A stretch of 64,000 nt of DNA, taken from Cyrtodaria siliqua. Its lineage: Eukaryota; Mollusca; Bivalvia; Adapedonta; Hiatellidae. Under the pieces are notes generated by a model. That model was not told the origin of the DNA. It did not search any database and saw nothing but the letters and a program-made list of their open reading frames with translations. How positions within the stretch are numbered: the stretch's first letter is position 1; each line of letters begins with the position of its first letter. Below are positions 56,001-64,000 of the stretch, in pieces. The position numbers and the translations under genes are program-made. The stretch spans positions 62,001 through 126,000 of the forward strand of contig JAWPHD010002610.1 in NCBI GenBank assembly GCA_037043455.1, given 5' to 3'.

Positions 56001-59000
56001 TTACGGACAGACGGACGGACGACGGACGCCGCACCACGGCATAAGCTCAGTCGAGCTAAAAATGACATTTTTTACCAATTCAGGGGCCATAATTTTGTCA
56101 AAATGAATGGAAGAGTTATGGGGATTGTTGGATGAGGTACAGAATTTGATGTGAAACATTAGTTTAAAATTTTAATGCAATAACTTGATCAGTTTTTGAA
56201 GTTATAAATCTATTGCACAAAAACTTTAAGGTAAAGACAAGACAATCAAAGGGCCATAACTTTGTGAAAATGAAAGGAAGAGTTATGGGGATTGTTGGAT
56301 AAGGTGCAGAATTTGATGGGAAACATTAGTATAAAGTTTTAATGCAATAGCTTGAGTAGTTTTTAAGTTATAAATCTATTGCACAAAAACTTTAAGGTAA
56401 AGACATTACAAAGGTAAAGACATGACAATGAAAGTGCCATAACTTTGTCAAAATGCAAGGAAGAGTTATGGGGATTGTTGGGTATGGTGCAAAATTTGAT
56501 GGGAAACATTAGTGTAAAGTTTAATGCAAGTAGTATTGAAGTTATAAATCTATTGCACAAAAACTTTATGGTGAAGCTGGGGACGCCGACACGGACACCA
56601 ATGCCACCGCAGACGCCGTGGTGAGTAGGATAGCTCTCACTATTCTTCGAATAGTCGAGCTAAAAACTGATTTTTTTGCTTAATCAGGGGCCATAAGTCT
56701 GGTGTTACTAGTCCGATCCGGCCCATTATCAAACTCGTCCGAGATCTTATGGTCATATACAATCTATGTAAGTTTGGTTAAGATTACAATGTGGCCTCTT
56801 TCGTGTAACAAGCTAAAAGCTGACAACAGACAACGGACGAAGAGTGGTCACAATAGCTCACCTTTGAGCACGAAGTGCTCAGGTGAGCTAAAAATCATCA
56901 GCTCATAAGGTCATAGATGAAATTCATGCGTCCAAAAAGATGCACTACCCAAGACACAAATATGTCAAAATAGAATGTTCAAATATGTCAAAATAGAATG
57001 TTCTATCTTCCAAAGATTAAGCTATAAATTAGGTTTAAAACATCTAGTGCATAGTTATAGTTCATGAGAAAGTGATGTAAATGTAACAATTAAGGTTATC
57101 TGCCCTTTGCTTGGATGGTGAAGGTCACATCCCTATTTGCTTTTTGACATGTTGTGATGTACTATCCAAGAAACAAAGTTTGAAAGTTCTAATGCATAAA
57201 GTTTGTGAAAAAGTGACCTAAACGCCAAAGTTGAAGGTAAAAATTATAAGGTTATCTGCCCTTTACTTTGGAGAGTCAAGGTCACATCCACATCTGCTTT
57301 GTCACATTGCGATGTACCACCCAAGATACAACTATAAACAAAGTTTGCAAGGTGTAGTGCATACAGTTTGCAAGAAAGTGATCTAAACGCAAATGTTGAA
57401 GGTAGTAATTATTAAGTTATCTACCCTGTGCTTGGAGAGTCAAGGCCATATCCACATTTGCTTTGTCATGTTGCAATGTACCACTCAAGATACAACTATA
57501 AACAAAGTTTGAAAGGTCTACTGCATACAGTTTGTGAAAAAGTGACCAGAACGCAAAAGTTGAAGGTCACAATTATAAGGTTATCTGCCCTTTACTCCCA
57601 GGGTCAAGTGACGTCCACATTTGCTTACCAGCTAAGATACAACTATAAGCAAAGTTTGAATGGCGTAGTGCACACAGTTTGTGAAAAAGTGACAAACGCA
57701 AAAGTTGAACCTAAATATTATTAAGTTATCTGCCCTTTGCTTGGAGGGTCAAGATCACTTCCACATTTTCTTTGTCACGTTGCGATGTACCACCCAAGAT
57801 ACAACTATAAGCAAAAATTTGAAAGGTCTAGTGCATACAGTTTGGGAGAAAATGACCTAAACGCAAAACTTGAATGTTGACGCCTTTGCCACCGCCGGAA
57901 AAACAACACCCATGTCTCTTTTTTTTCTCTCGAAAATGCGAGACAAAAAGCAATTAAAAAAAAAATATATTGAAATACTACGCCTTGCAAAACAGGTAAG
58001 AGAAACTCCACTTTGCAGCGAATCAAAAGTTTGTCCGTGTTGTACGGTCTTGACCTTTCTCGCCCCGTTGAAAATGACAAGCGTTTACCTGGACATGATT
58101 AATTTAAAGGGCATCAACACTCTGATAAAACGTGGCCTTTTGAGGGCCTGCTTGATCAGTTCCGATTGGCTCGAGATTGCCAGCGTGTAACTGTTGGCCA
58201 ATGAAAACTGAACGTCACCAGATTGATCTGTCAAAATGCATGTCAAACATTTGTTCTGCCCTCATCGTTTCTGCTCGGCACCGTGTTATCGTTTTAGATG
58301 GGTGTGCCTTGATAGATATTGAATACCATAAAAAAATACTGCAACTGTCACGATTTTCTGTAATAAGCTTTCTGGATGATGAAAAAACATATATTTAGAT
58401 ATTAGGAACTATGAGATTTTGCAACATTAATTTAGGCAGGCACTGTATTTAGACGTGTAATATAAACGGGTCCTGATTAAAGTACCCCGGGGAAATATAC
58501 CACCACTTTCGGTCACGTGTTTTATTAATCCGAGCCTTCTCTGACCTTACCAGCCCTTTTTACGATTTTGACATTTCATCTGGCTGTGTACATAAAAAGC
58601 CATAAAAGCCACACAAAAAATGGCGAGGTCATGATGTACACAAACAATACTAGTAAGTCGAGTCCTATGTACACCGCGTGTAGGATATTTACATGCATTT
58701 TTCCCAAGCCGTGTCAAATTGATTGACAGCAGCGTCTCTCGAGGTGAACCGTCGATCGAGGTCAGTGGGTGCAGAAATGTCTGTGATGTCGCTACCGACT
58801 TCGCTTGTCACATAATGGGGAAACTCTAACCTGTTGTGTAAGGTGTAGTAACAAAAAAAAAAATTCTAAAAAAATCAAATTTCAAAAAAAAAAAAAAAAA
58901 GGCAAATATATAATAATATTACATAATTGTCTCTGATTTATATAGGAAATACTGGGAATAGAAAAGCTATATCTACTGGGAAATATCTTCCCAAGCTGTG

Positions 59001-62000
59001 TCAAATTGATTGACAGCAGTGTCTCACAAGACCCTGTCGATCGAAGACAGTGGGTGCAGAAATGTCTGTGATGTCGCTACCGACTTCGCTTGTCATAAAA
59101 TGGGGAAACTCTAACCTGTTGTGTAAGGTTAAGTAACAAAAAAAAATTTTCTAAAAAAATCAAATGTGGGAGGTATTTCCCAGTACGGAACATTGCTCAG
59201 CCTTTTCCGTCAGTGGCGGAAATGCCAAATGACGTTCCGATTGTTTTACGGACGCATTCGTCAGATTCCGTCACTAGGAAATAACGATTACGGAAATTAA
59301 CGAAGAGTTCCGGTTCCACTTGTTTTGTTTTCAAAACAGTCTGAGCTTTCATTGATATTACCAATCCGGTAAAATTTGGTACAGATCAGATGAAAAATGA
59401 AGGCCCTATGGTCTTAACGAGGCAAAATATAGCATTTTTAACTAAATCAAGAGCCATAACTCCAGTTACCGGTCCGATCTGGCTGGTTTTTCGAACTTTT
59501 CCGAGCATTCATTGATATTAACAATTTGGTAAAGTTTGGAAAAGTTTGGATGAAAAGCGTCTGCAGGTTCGAATCCCACTGGGAGCTCGACTTGTAAGGA
59601 AGTGTTGCTTCTTACGGATGGCGGAAGGTGTACAGTACTGGTTCTACCCAGAAAAGGGGGTGGTCTGCCTCCACCACAAAAAAATCGACCGTCATATATA
59701 TAAACCTCATTGTTGAAAACGACGTAAAACACCATACAAACAAACAAACAGAATCGGATGAAAAATGAAGGCCCTATAGTCTTAACAAGACAAAAGTTAA
59801 CAACGGACGGACGACGGACAACTCAGCATCCCATTAGCTAAAAAGCAATATCTGTAAATTTGTGCCTGATAGCCTAGTGAAAAAACGTCCTGTTAAATTG
59901 CCCAATAAACCATGGGTCAACACACCCAATTGGCGAAGATTTATGCCTGACACCATTGCTTAACCTTGCTAATTATTTCCAGTTTATCATGCTCCCGACT
60001 CAAGTTTGACTGGTTATTGATGTGTTACTCAGATTTTATGTCCTCTATGGTAATAGTCCTATAACCGTTTTTATCGCAACCAATACCACTTCAGTCATTG
60101 AAAAAATACAAATTTGTGTTCTGTCCATGTCTAATATGTACTTCTTGATAAAATATAACAAATCATTTCCATGTTCAATTCATTGAGAACCCACAAACGT
60201 TAATACCATTTGTGAAAATTTACTAGTACACAACTGCGAACGTAAACATCGGCATACTGGCTTTGACAAGTTTAAAACAAACACACCAGTTTTTGTTCTT
60301 TGTTATCAAAATAAATGTTTAATAAATACATAAACCTTTTTTTCTGACAACATACAACCTGTTTCAATAGTTATTGACTAAATGAGCCCAAAACTGCTAA
60401 GCGTTACTGTACATTATGGATTCCGAATCAAGGCCGTTTTCGTACACATTATTCAAACTTCTGGGCATTCAACATTCGTGTGGATGTTGATTTCGCGTTT
60501 GGGTCAACAACGAATAACAATTGGAAAAGGGGGCATGAATAGCTACCGTGTGTCAAGATAACCGAGATAGTCCTACCTGATCTAGGTCTAGTACTCGAGG
60601 CTGTACCCACGTGAGGTGTACTCGGTGGTCCACTTCATCAATTGATCCCTTCACCAGCCCCAGACTGAGGGCCTTCATTACCAACATTTCAACCTGTAAA
60701 TAGTTATGATTTGAATTGTAAAGATGATCACTTTGCATGAACTGTTATGATGATGATGATGATGATGATGACGATGATGTAAGGGAAAATGCATAGACGG
60801 TGATGCCAAAAATACCACAATGCAAGCCCAGATAAAGATGATGATAGAAATGATGAACAGATATAACAAATTTTAACTAGAGGTTGTTTTTAGTAAAAAC
60901 AGATGTCTCCCCCACCCCACTGGGGGAGACAACTGTTTTATAAATCACTGATTCATAAATCCATAAAAAATCATTCACTTGGAACACAAAGATAATATGC
61001 GCAACTAGGCTTGGTACTGAACTTCTTTGCCAAGTTTCATTGAAATCTGGCCAGGGGATCAGGTTCGGACAAAGTTTATGTATTAAAACCTTAAAAGGGT
61101 CAGAACTCTGCCAATATGTGCAACTAGGCTTGGTACAATTTCGTTGAAATCCAGCAAGGGGTTAAGGAAAACTAGTCTGGACAAACTCTGTGTACTAAAA
61201 CCTTTAAAGGGCCATAACCCTACCAAAAATCATTCAACCAGAACATGGTGATGATATACATAACTAGGCTTGGTACTGATAATCCCTGCAAAGTTTCACT
61301 GAAATCCGGCCAGGGGTTCTGGAGAACTAGGCGGACAAACTTTGTATATTAAACCTTTAAACGGCCATAACTCTGCCAAAAATCATTCAACCGAACCAAG
61401 GCGATGACATGCACAACTAGGCTTGATACTGATCATCTCTGTAAAGTTTCGTTGAAATCCGGCCAGGGGTTCAGGTGAACTAGTCCAGACAAAGTTTGTG
61501 ACATACAGACAACAGGCAGCACAACAACAATGTCTCCCCTCAAAGTCTGTGTAGTAAAACCTTTAAAGGGCCATAACTTCGCCAAAAATCACTCAAATGG
61601 AACACGGCGAAGATATGCAAATAGGCTTGGTACTGATCATCCCTGCAAAGTTTCGTTGAAATCCGGCCAGGGGTTCAGGTGAACTAGTCCAGACAAAGTT
61701 TGTGACATGCAGACAACAGGCAGCACAACAACAATGTCTCCCCTCCACAAAGTGGGGAGATATAACTATTGTTTAGACCTAATCACAGAGAGAGGGAAAT
61801 GACAGCATCTGGTATCACCTACTTTTACTAAAGATTCATAAGCTAGAAACTAAAGGTGGAATGATTTGAATTTTAAAGACGATAATGGTGATTGACACTT
61901 TAAAAACCAGCTGATGATGATTATGATGAAATGAAATTGTTCTTCGTTACATCCTGTGAACACATCATATTAGGTTATATAGGGACAGCAAACTCAGAGG

Positions 62001-62228
62001 GAGATAAGGTGAAGGATGAAGTTTTCCATCAGACGGGGCATTAGGTCTGTAGCTCTAAAGCACGAGACCTTATCCACTGAGCTAACAAAGCCTTAATGAT
62101 GATTGATGACGATGATAAATTAACTGACAATGTTGTTGATATTTAAACTAGGATGATGACCAAATACAACAACACAAGAACAAATAATTATGGTGGTGAC
62201 AATGAACAATGGTGCAGTTGATAACCAC

Positions 62229-62260
<32 letters not shown>

Positions 62261-62526
62261 ATGAGAATGAAATAAAACTTTGCAGCCGAACGATTATAAA
62301 GTGATGATGGTAATTATGGCGCTGATATCACATACTATGATGATGCTGAAACTGATGTAGATGATGAAGACGTAAATAACATTTGTAAACTAGATACTGC
62401 TGATTACAATGATCATCTATACATCTGTACAGATCCATGTCTCACCTCGTGCTCTGGCAGCCTTGTTTCTGTGGCAATGTCAGCAAATGTGAGTTGTCTG
62501 TTTGTTGCTGGTCTTTTAAATGTCAT
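49948..62526 (-). CDS. PSMD13: 26S proteasome non-ATPase subunit PSMD13 (Rpn9), last three exons
   Basis: The product is a PCI-domain subunit of the 19S regulatory-particle lid. Joining 62526-62446, 60693-60577 and 50043-49948 (all phase 0, all GT/AG) gives 97 residues that follow the human C-terminus closely: [18 protein letters not shown], then [20 protein letters not shown] and [16 protein letters not shown], then [17 protein letters not shown] and KAHDILT at the stop. The first two exons cover the winged-helix end of the PCI domain, the last the C-terminal helix used in lid assembly. The upstream three-quarters of the protein is outside the window. The last intron is 10.5 kb and holds most of the mobile DNA of the right half. 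Confidence 0.95.
50140..50283 (-). mobile_element. SINE family D copy
   Basis: On the - strand CTCGATAGCTCAGTGGATAA is the A-box-like head, followed by CTTCATCTCATCTTCCTCTG and ATCCTGTTAACACACTAG-type blocks shared with 61928-62094. It lies about 100 bp upstream of the PSMD13 terminal exon, in the intron. Confidence 0.6.
50347..50425 (-). repeat. single end of the TACTGTG inverted-repeat element
   Basis: ATACTGCAAAATCATTTTAT TTCATGGGCATTAAATTTC is the end seen (reverse strand) at 3100-3164. Confidence 0.6.
50450..50960. repeat. decayed GTAGTCGC-type Helitron units
   Basis: CAACATGTCAATGACCTTGT resembles a degenerate left end. Two units with GGACCAACTACATG, TTTTAGTAAAGGTTCC and GGATCAACTAGACAT follow. 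The sequence resumes at about 51815-51970 after the inverted-repeat element. Confidence 0.6.
50963..51805. mobile_element. 843-bp element with long terminal inverted repeats, copy 2
   Basis: It is the same element as 38815-39652 in the same orientation (CAATCTCATTAAAATCAGAC...GAGATTG). Flanking 9-mers TGTCATCCC and TGTTGTCCC are a diverged target duplication, and the Helitron unit it split (ACTACATGT...GTCAGTCATTT) can be seen joined elsewhere at 50815-50840. Confidence 0.88.
51970..52790 (+). repeat. diverged tandem duplication interrupted by a SINE
   Basis: ATTATGTCTCCAATGAAATA and AATTCAATTACACTGTCATT in the first half recur as AAATTATGTCTCAAATGAAA and AATTCAATTACAGTGTTATT in the second. 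The SINE A copy lies between the halves. Confidence 0.65.
52344..52590 (-). mobile_element. SINE family A copy
   Basis: On the - strand GAGCAGTGGCAGAAAAACAA, TGGCACCAGCGTAAACGGAG, GCAGCAACTCTGCAGTTCTG and TAGGCGCCATATAACC are followed by AAAACCCAATTCAATT. It is nearly as long as the 22315 copy. Confidence 0.8.
52595..53120. other. intron sequence, G-rich stretch, no gene
   Basis: A G-rich run (TTGGGGTTGGGGTTTGAGGA, GGTGGGGGGAGGGG) lies at about 52828-52860 and could form G-quadruplexes on the + strand. Nothing else recognised. Confidence 0.4.
53690..54480 (+). repeat. 130-bp minisatellite
   Basis: Six or so units with GGGTCTATGCTGGTTGGATG, TCTGTTCATGCCCAGTAAGT and GGGGATCTCAACGGTTT. A diverged relative with two to three units is at 63376-63665, and ends next to the PSMD13 upstream intron. 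Confidence 0.9.
54584..55044. mobile_element. 461-bp foldback element with 5-bp target duplication
   Basis: The arms begin CAAGCCCAGTAATCGACGTC and end with the exact reverse complement. They run about 215 bp each with few mismatches up to a short centre near 54815. ACAAT flanks both sides (54579-54583 and 55045-55049). The element has no open frame. Confidence 0.92.
55132..56062 (+). mobile_element. Helitron-like element with GTAGTCGCTACA units, damaged right end
   Basis: AACAATAGGTCAATGACCTT starts it, three units follow, and it ends ATAAGCTCAGTCGAGCTAAA. The terminal hairpin found in its relatives has been deleted from between ATAAGCTC and AGTCGAGCT. Confidence 0.78.
56062..56590 (+). repeat. 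180-bp tandem triplicate
   Basis: Three units contain GGGCCATAACTTTGT, GGAAGAGTTATGGGGATTGT, GATGGGAAACATTAG and ATTGCACAAAAACTTTAAGG. The array ends in the GGACGCCGACACGGACACC tract that precedes the hairpin end. Confidence 0.9.
56666..56893 (+). mobile_element. Helitron-like right-end fragment
   Basis: A GTCCGATCC...AACTCGTCCGAGATC unit and GACAACAGACAACGGACG lead to hairpin GAGCACGAAGTGCTC and AGGTGAGCTAAAAA. Confidence 0.7.
57080..57890 (+). repeat. 150-bp tandem array
   Basis: Five to six units contain AGGTTATCTGCCCTTTGCTT, CATCCACATTTGCTTTGTCA, CCACCCAAGATACAACTATA and AGTTTGTGAAAAAGTGACC. Confidence 0.9.
57890..58690. other. intron sequence with overlapping open frames, no gene recognised
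   Basis: Opposed frames of 106 (+, 57870-58190) and 91 (-, 57805-58080) codons overlap here. Neither has a domain I know. TCTCGAAAATGCGAGA at about 57929 is a small hairpin, perhaps another repeat end. Confidence 0.35.
58695..59155 (+). repeat. tandem duplication of about 300 bp
   Basis: CAAGCCGTGTCAAATTGATT, AGTGGGTGCAGAAATGTCTG, TCGCTACCGACTTCGCTTGT and ATGGGGAAACTCTAACCTGT occur twice, each followed by an A-rich run (58852-58900 and 59130-59165). Confidence 0.9.
59160..59560. repeat. decayed Helitron unit sequence
   Basis: AAATTTGGTACAGATCAGAT, AAGGCCCTATGGTCTTAACG and AACTAAATCAAGAGCCATAA are units of the 34900/20600 family. The SINE C copy is inserted in it and the unit sequence resumes at 59755. 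Confidence 0.6.
59565..59757 (+). mobile_element. SINE family C copy
   Basis: GTCTGCAGGTTCGAATCCCA is a clear B box; the body and the GACGTAAAACACCATACAAA tail with CAAACAAA match 1195-1400. Confidence 0.8.
60040..60540 (-). mobile_element. partial copy of the TACTGTG inverted-repeat element
   Basis: Its reverse complement follows 2290-2700 block by block (GACATCAAATCC, GATTCTGAATCC, TGTATGTTGTCAG, CCGATGTTTACGTTCGCAG, TCTCAATGAATT). Confidence 0.75.
60577..60693 (-). CDS. PSMD13: PSMD13 penultimate exon
   Basis: Between the acceptor ATTTACAG and the donor GTAGGA it encodes [20 protein letters not shown] and [19 protein letters not shown], exactly 39 codons. It is near-identical to the human segment that begins VELLVMKALSVG. 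Confidence 0.97.
60746..60775 (+). repeat. (GAT)n microsatellite
   Basis: About nine ATG/GAT repeats 50 bp upstream (in gene sense) of the PSMD13 exon. A similar tract is at 62231-62260. Confidence 0.9.
60893..61778 (+). mobile_element. repeat element with GTCTCCCC hairpin ends and internal tandem units
   Basis: The left hairpin is GTCTCCCCCACCCCACTGGG GGAGAC and the right one is TCTCCCCTCCACAAAGTGGG GAGA. Between them about five units of 110-190 bp carry AACTAGGCTTGGTACTGA, GTTGAAATCCGGCCAGGGGT and AAAGGGCCATAAC. Two units are near-identical over 190 bp. Confidence 0.75.
61928..62094 (-). mobile_element. SINE family D copy
   Basis: On the - strand GGCTTTGTTAGCTCAGTGGA TAAGG is an A-box-like head; the body matches 50140-50283. 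It lies between two PSMD13 exons. Confidence 0.65.
62446..62526 (-). CDS. PSMD13: PSMD13 exon (third from the end)
   Basis: The acceptor TTTTGTAG and the donor GTGAGA bound [20 protein letters not shown] and TRLPEHE, exactly 27 codons. Human reads MTFTRPANHRQLTFEEIA here. Confidence 0.95.
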
Positions 62527-62529
62527 CTA

Positions 62530-63240
62530 CAAAACAGTCAATACAATGTGTCAATTTCAATTTAGTTTTATTCAGGCAAAAGATCCATGTACAGGTTATA
62601 ACAAACAATTGGTAGAACAAGAAACAGATTGCAAATAAAAGTATTATATAATGAAGCATCGGACTATTTATCACAGAAATCTCATTATAGCATCAATAAA
62701 AAATAACATAAATTTTGAGTCATAGAAGACAAATGGTTATTGTCAGTTAAATTTAGCATACAATGTGTATTAAATCAGATTTAGATAAGTATCACATATT
62801 TTTAAAACAATATCACATTCTACTGAAAACAAAATACATGTAAGATGAAATTAAGTTTGAAAGGATCTTTTGATGCAAGGATTGCCAATAAAGCCCAAAA
62901 GCTTACTTCCTATGGGGTTTTATTTGTTTAATACTAAAATAAATGATTGAGAAGTTTTCTGGTATTCTGAGTTAAGAAAATTTCTATTAAGTACACATTA
63001 AAAGCGCACTGATTTCCTACAACTTTTATACAAACTTTAAAATGTGTTTTACAGTTGATAAAATAAACATGTGAGCATCTTTTAATGTTTTCCTTTTCCT
63101 AGTTGACAATTAAATAGGGAGTATTATCAAGCATAAGAAGACCATATGAATGACATAATGATAATCATTGTGGTAACAAGTCAAGTTAAAGATTTTAATT
63201 ATCTCCAGGCTTTCTGAAAACAAAAGGCCAAAATGGCCCT
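62530..63240. other. PSMD13 intron, nothing recognised
   Basis: AT-rich sequence. The preceding PSMD13 exon (expected to encode an LLxxI...LCLME-like stretch) was looked for and not seen here. Confidence 0.45.
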
Positions 63241-63375
63241 ATATCTCTCAACTGATGGTCTTTGCAAAGACGAAAAAATTGTCAAACAGGCTTATATTTC
63301 ATAACAGAATTAGATCATGCAGTGGATGGCGCGCCATCACAAATTCATACGTCCATCTTAAAGCGTTCCGGCCCA

Positions 63376-63665
63376 GTAAGTGGAAGGGTGGAATCTCAAC
63401 AGTTTCTAAGTCATGACCAAGGGGCTATATCCCCATGGGTGGGGATGGACCTCAGGGCAAATGATGGGTGGATGGCTGTATATGTCTGCTCATGCACAGT
63501 ATGTGTATATATAGCTTGAGGATGGGGATCTCAACAGTTTCCAAATTATAGCCCCGGATTTATGTCCCCAGTGATGTCCCCAGAGTTTAGACCCTATGTG
63601 CCGATGCTGGTTGGATGGATGTATCCTGTCTTTTTATGTCCAGTAATTGTATAATTATATGGTTA
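63376..63665 (+). repeat. diverged units of the 53690 minisatellite
   Basis: GGAATCTCAACAGTTTCTAA, GGGGCTATATCCCCATGGGT and TCTGCTCATGCACAGTATGT repeat the plan of the 130-bp unit about 9 kb away. Confidence 0.75.
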
Positions 63666-63689
63666 TTGAGTGGGAAGCCAAGTCATTGA

Positions 63690-64000
63690 AGAAATACAAA
63701 ATTCAATAGCTATTAATTTCTTGTTTTCAAAATACATTTTTTTTTTATTTATGTTATGTCCGTTTTCTAATATGTTCTCGTTGATAAAATATAACAAATC
63801 ATTTCTGTCTTCAATTCATTGAGAACCCCACAAATAATACAAAGTTCTTGGTAATTGATGACAACGATAACAAACATTAATACCATTCGTGTACACAACT
63901 GCAAACGTAAACGTAAACATTGGCATACTGGTTTTGACAAGTTTAAAACAAACACACCAGTTTTTGTTCTTTGTTATTAAAATAAATGTTTAACAAGAGC
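63690..64000 (-). mobile_element. partial copy of the TACTGTG inverted-repeat element, cut by window edge
   Basis: Its reverse complement matches 2470-2710 and 60080-60320 (TTTGTTTTAAACTTGTCAAA, GTTTACGTTTGCAG, CTCAATGAATTGAAGAC). Confidence 0.7.

Larger units (their letters stand above)
53122..56665 (+). mobile_element. Helitron-like element carrying several tandem arrays and insertions
   Basis: The left end is AACAAGATGACCAAGAGCTG with hairpin CTGTCAGAGGACAG and GTAGCTCGACTATT. The right end is hairpin ACTATTCTTCGAATAGT and CGAGCTAAAAA at 56665, so the two ends share the CTCGACTATT motif in inverse order. Inside are a 130-bp minisatellite (53690-54480), the 54584-55044 foldback, the 55132-56062 element and a 180-bp triplicate (56062-56590). 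Confidence 0.65.

Noticed and set aside
57805..58190. Opposed 91- and 106-codon open frames
   Set aside because: Overlapping frames on both strands with no domain, no splice borders and a poly-A/T tract inside; probably chance.

Overview
The window is AT-rich, intron-dense animal DNA. I infer a bivalve or closely related mollusc: three conserved animal genes are broken into short exons by introns stuffed with tRNA-derived SINEs, Helitron-like elements and calcium-poor, minisatellite-bearing repeats of a kind I associate with clam and oyster genomes. There is no bacterial-type gene organisation, so most open frames longer than 60 codons are chance or transposon reading frames.

Genes. (1) The 3' two-thirds of a monoamine oxidase gene runs on the + strand from the left edge to the stop codon at 17009, in six coding exons whose splice phases all agree. 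It keeps the flavin-linking Cys and ends in a membrane anchor. (2) The last two coding exons of a chymotrypsin-like serine protease lie on the - strand (34272-34130 and 31475-31314); together they carry the disulphide cysteines, the S1-pocket residues and the GDSGGP active-site motif. (3) The last three exons of the 26S proteasome lid subunit PSMD13 lie on the - strand (62526-62446, 60693-60577, 50043-49948), with a 10.5-kb intron full of mobile DNA before the last exon. The 5' parts of MAO and PSMD13 lie outside the window; the 5' exons of the protease were not found.

Mobile DNA. 0-17 kb is MAO intron with a terminal-repeat element, a pogo/Tigger relic, SINEs and short Helitron-like pieces. 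18.7-21.9 kb, 33.4-37.7 kb, 40.1-48.5 kb and 53.1-56.9 kb are dominated by nested Helitron-like elements built from internal tandem repeats and ended by small hairpins. 24.4-26.1 kb, 29.3-32.8 kb and 38.1-38.7 kb hold broken reverse-transcriptase or LINE-tail fragments. There are two copies of an 840-bp element with 9-bp target duplications, a PIF/Harbinger-like element with a MADF remnant, a 461-bp foldback with a 5-bp target duplication and several other palindromes.

The most unusual signal is that tandem repeats arise from gene borders in three places: a minisatellite of 23 or so units made from the 3' end and splice donor of MAO exon 4 (12.7-14.8 kb), a smaller array made from the splice acceptor and first bases of a protease exon (34.26-34.70 kb), and a duplicated terminal-exon/3'-UTR segment just after the MAO stop codon (17.0-17.9 kb). 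The first two create ladders of decoy splice sites directly beside the true ones.
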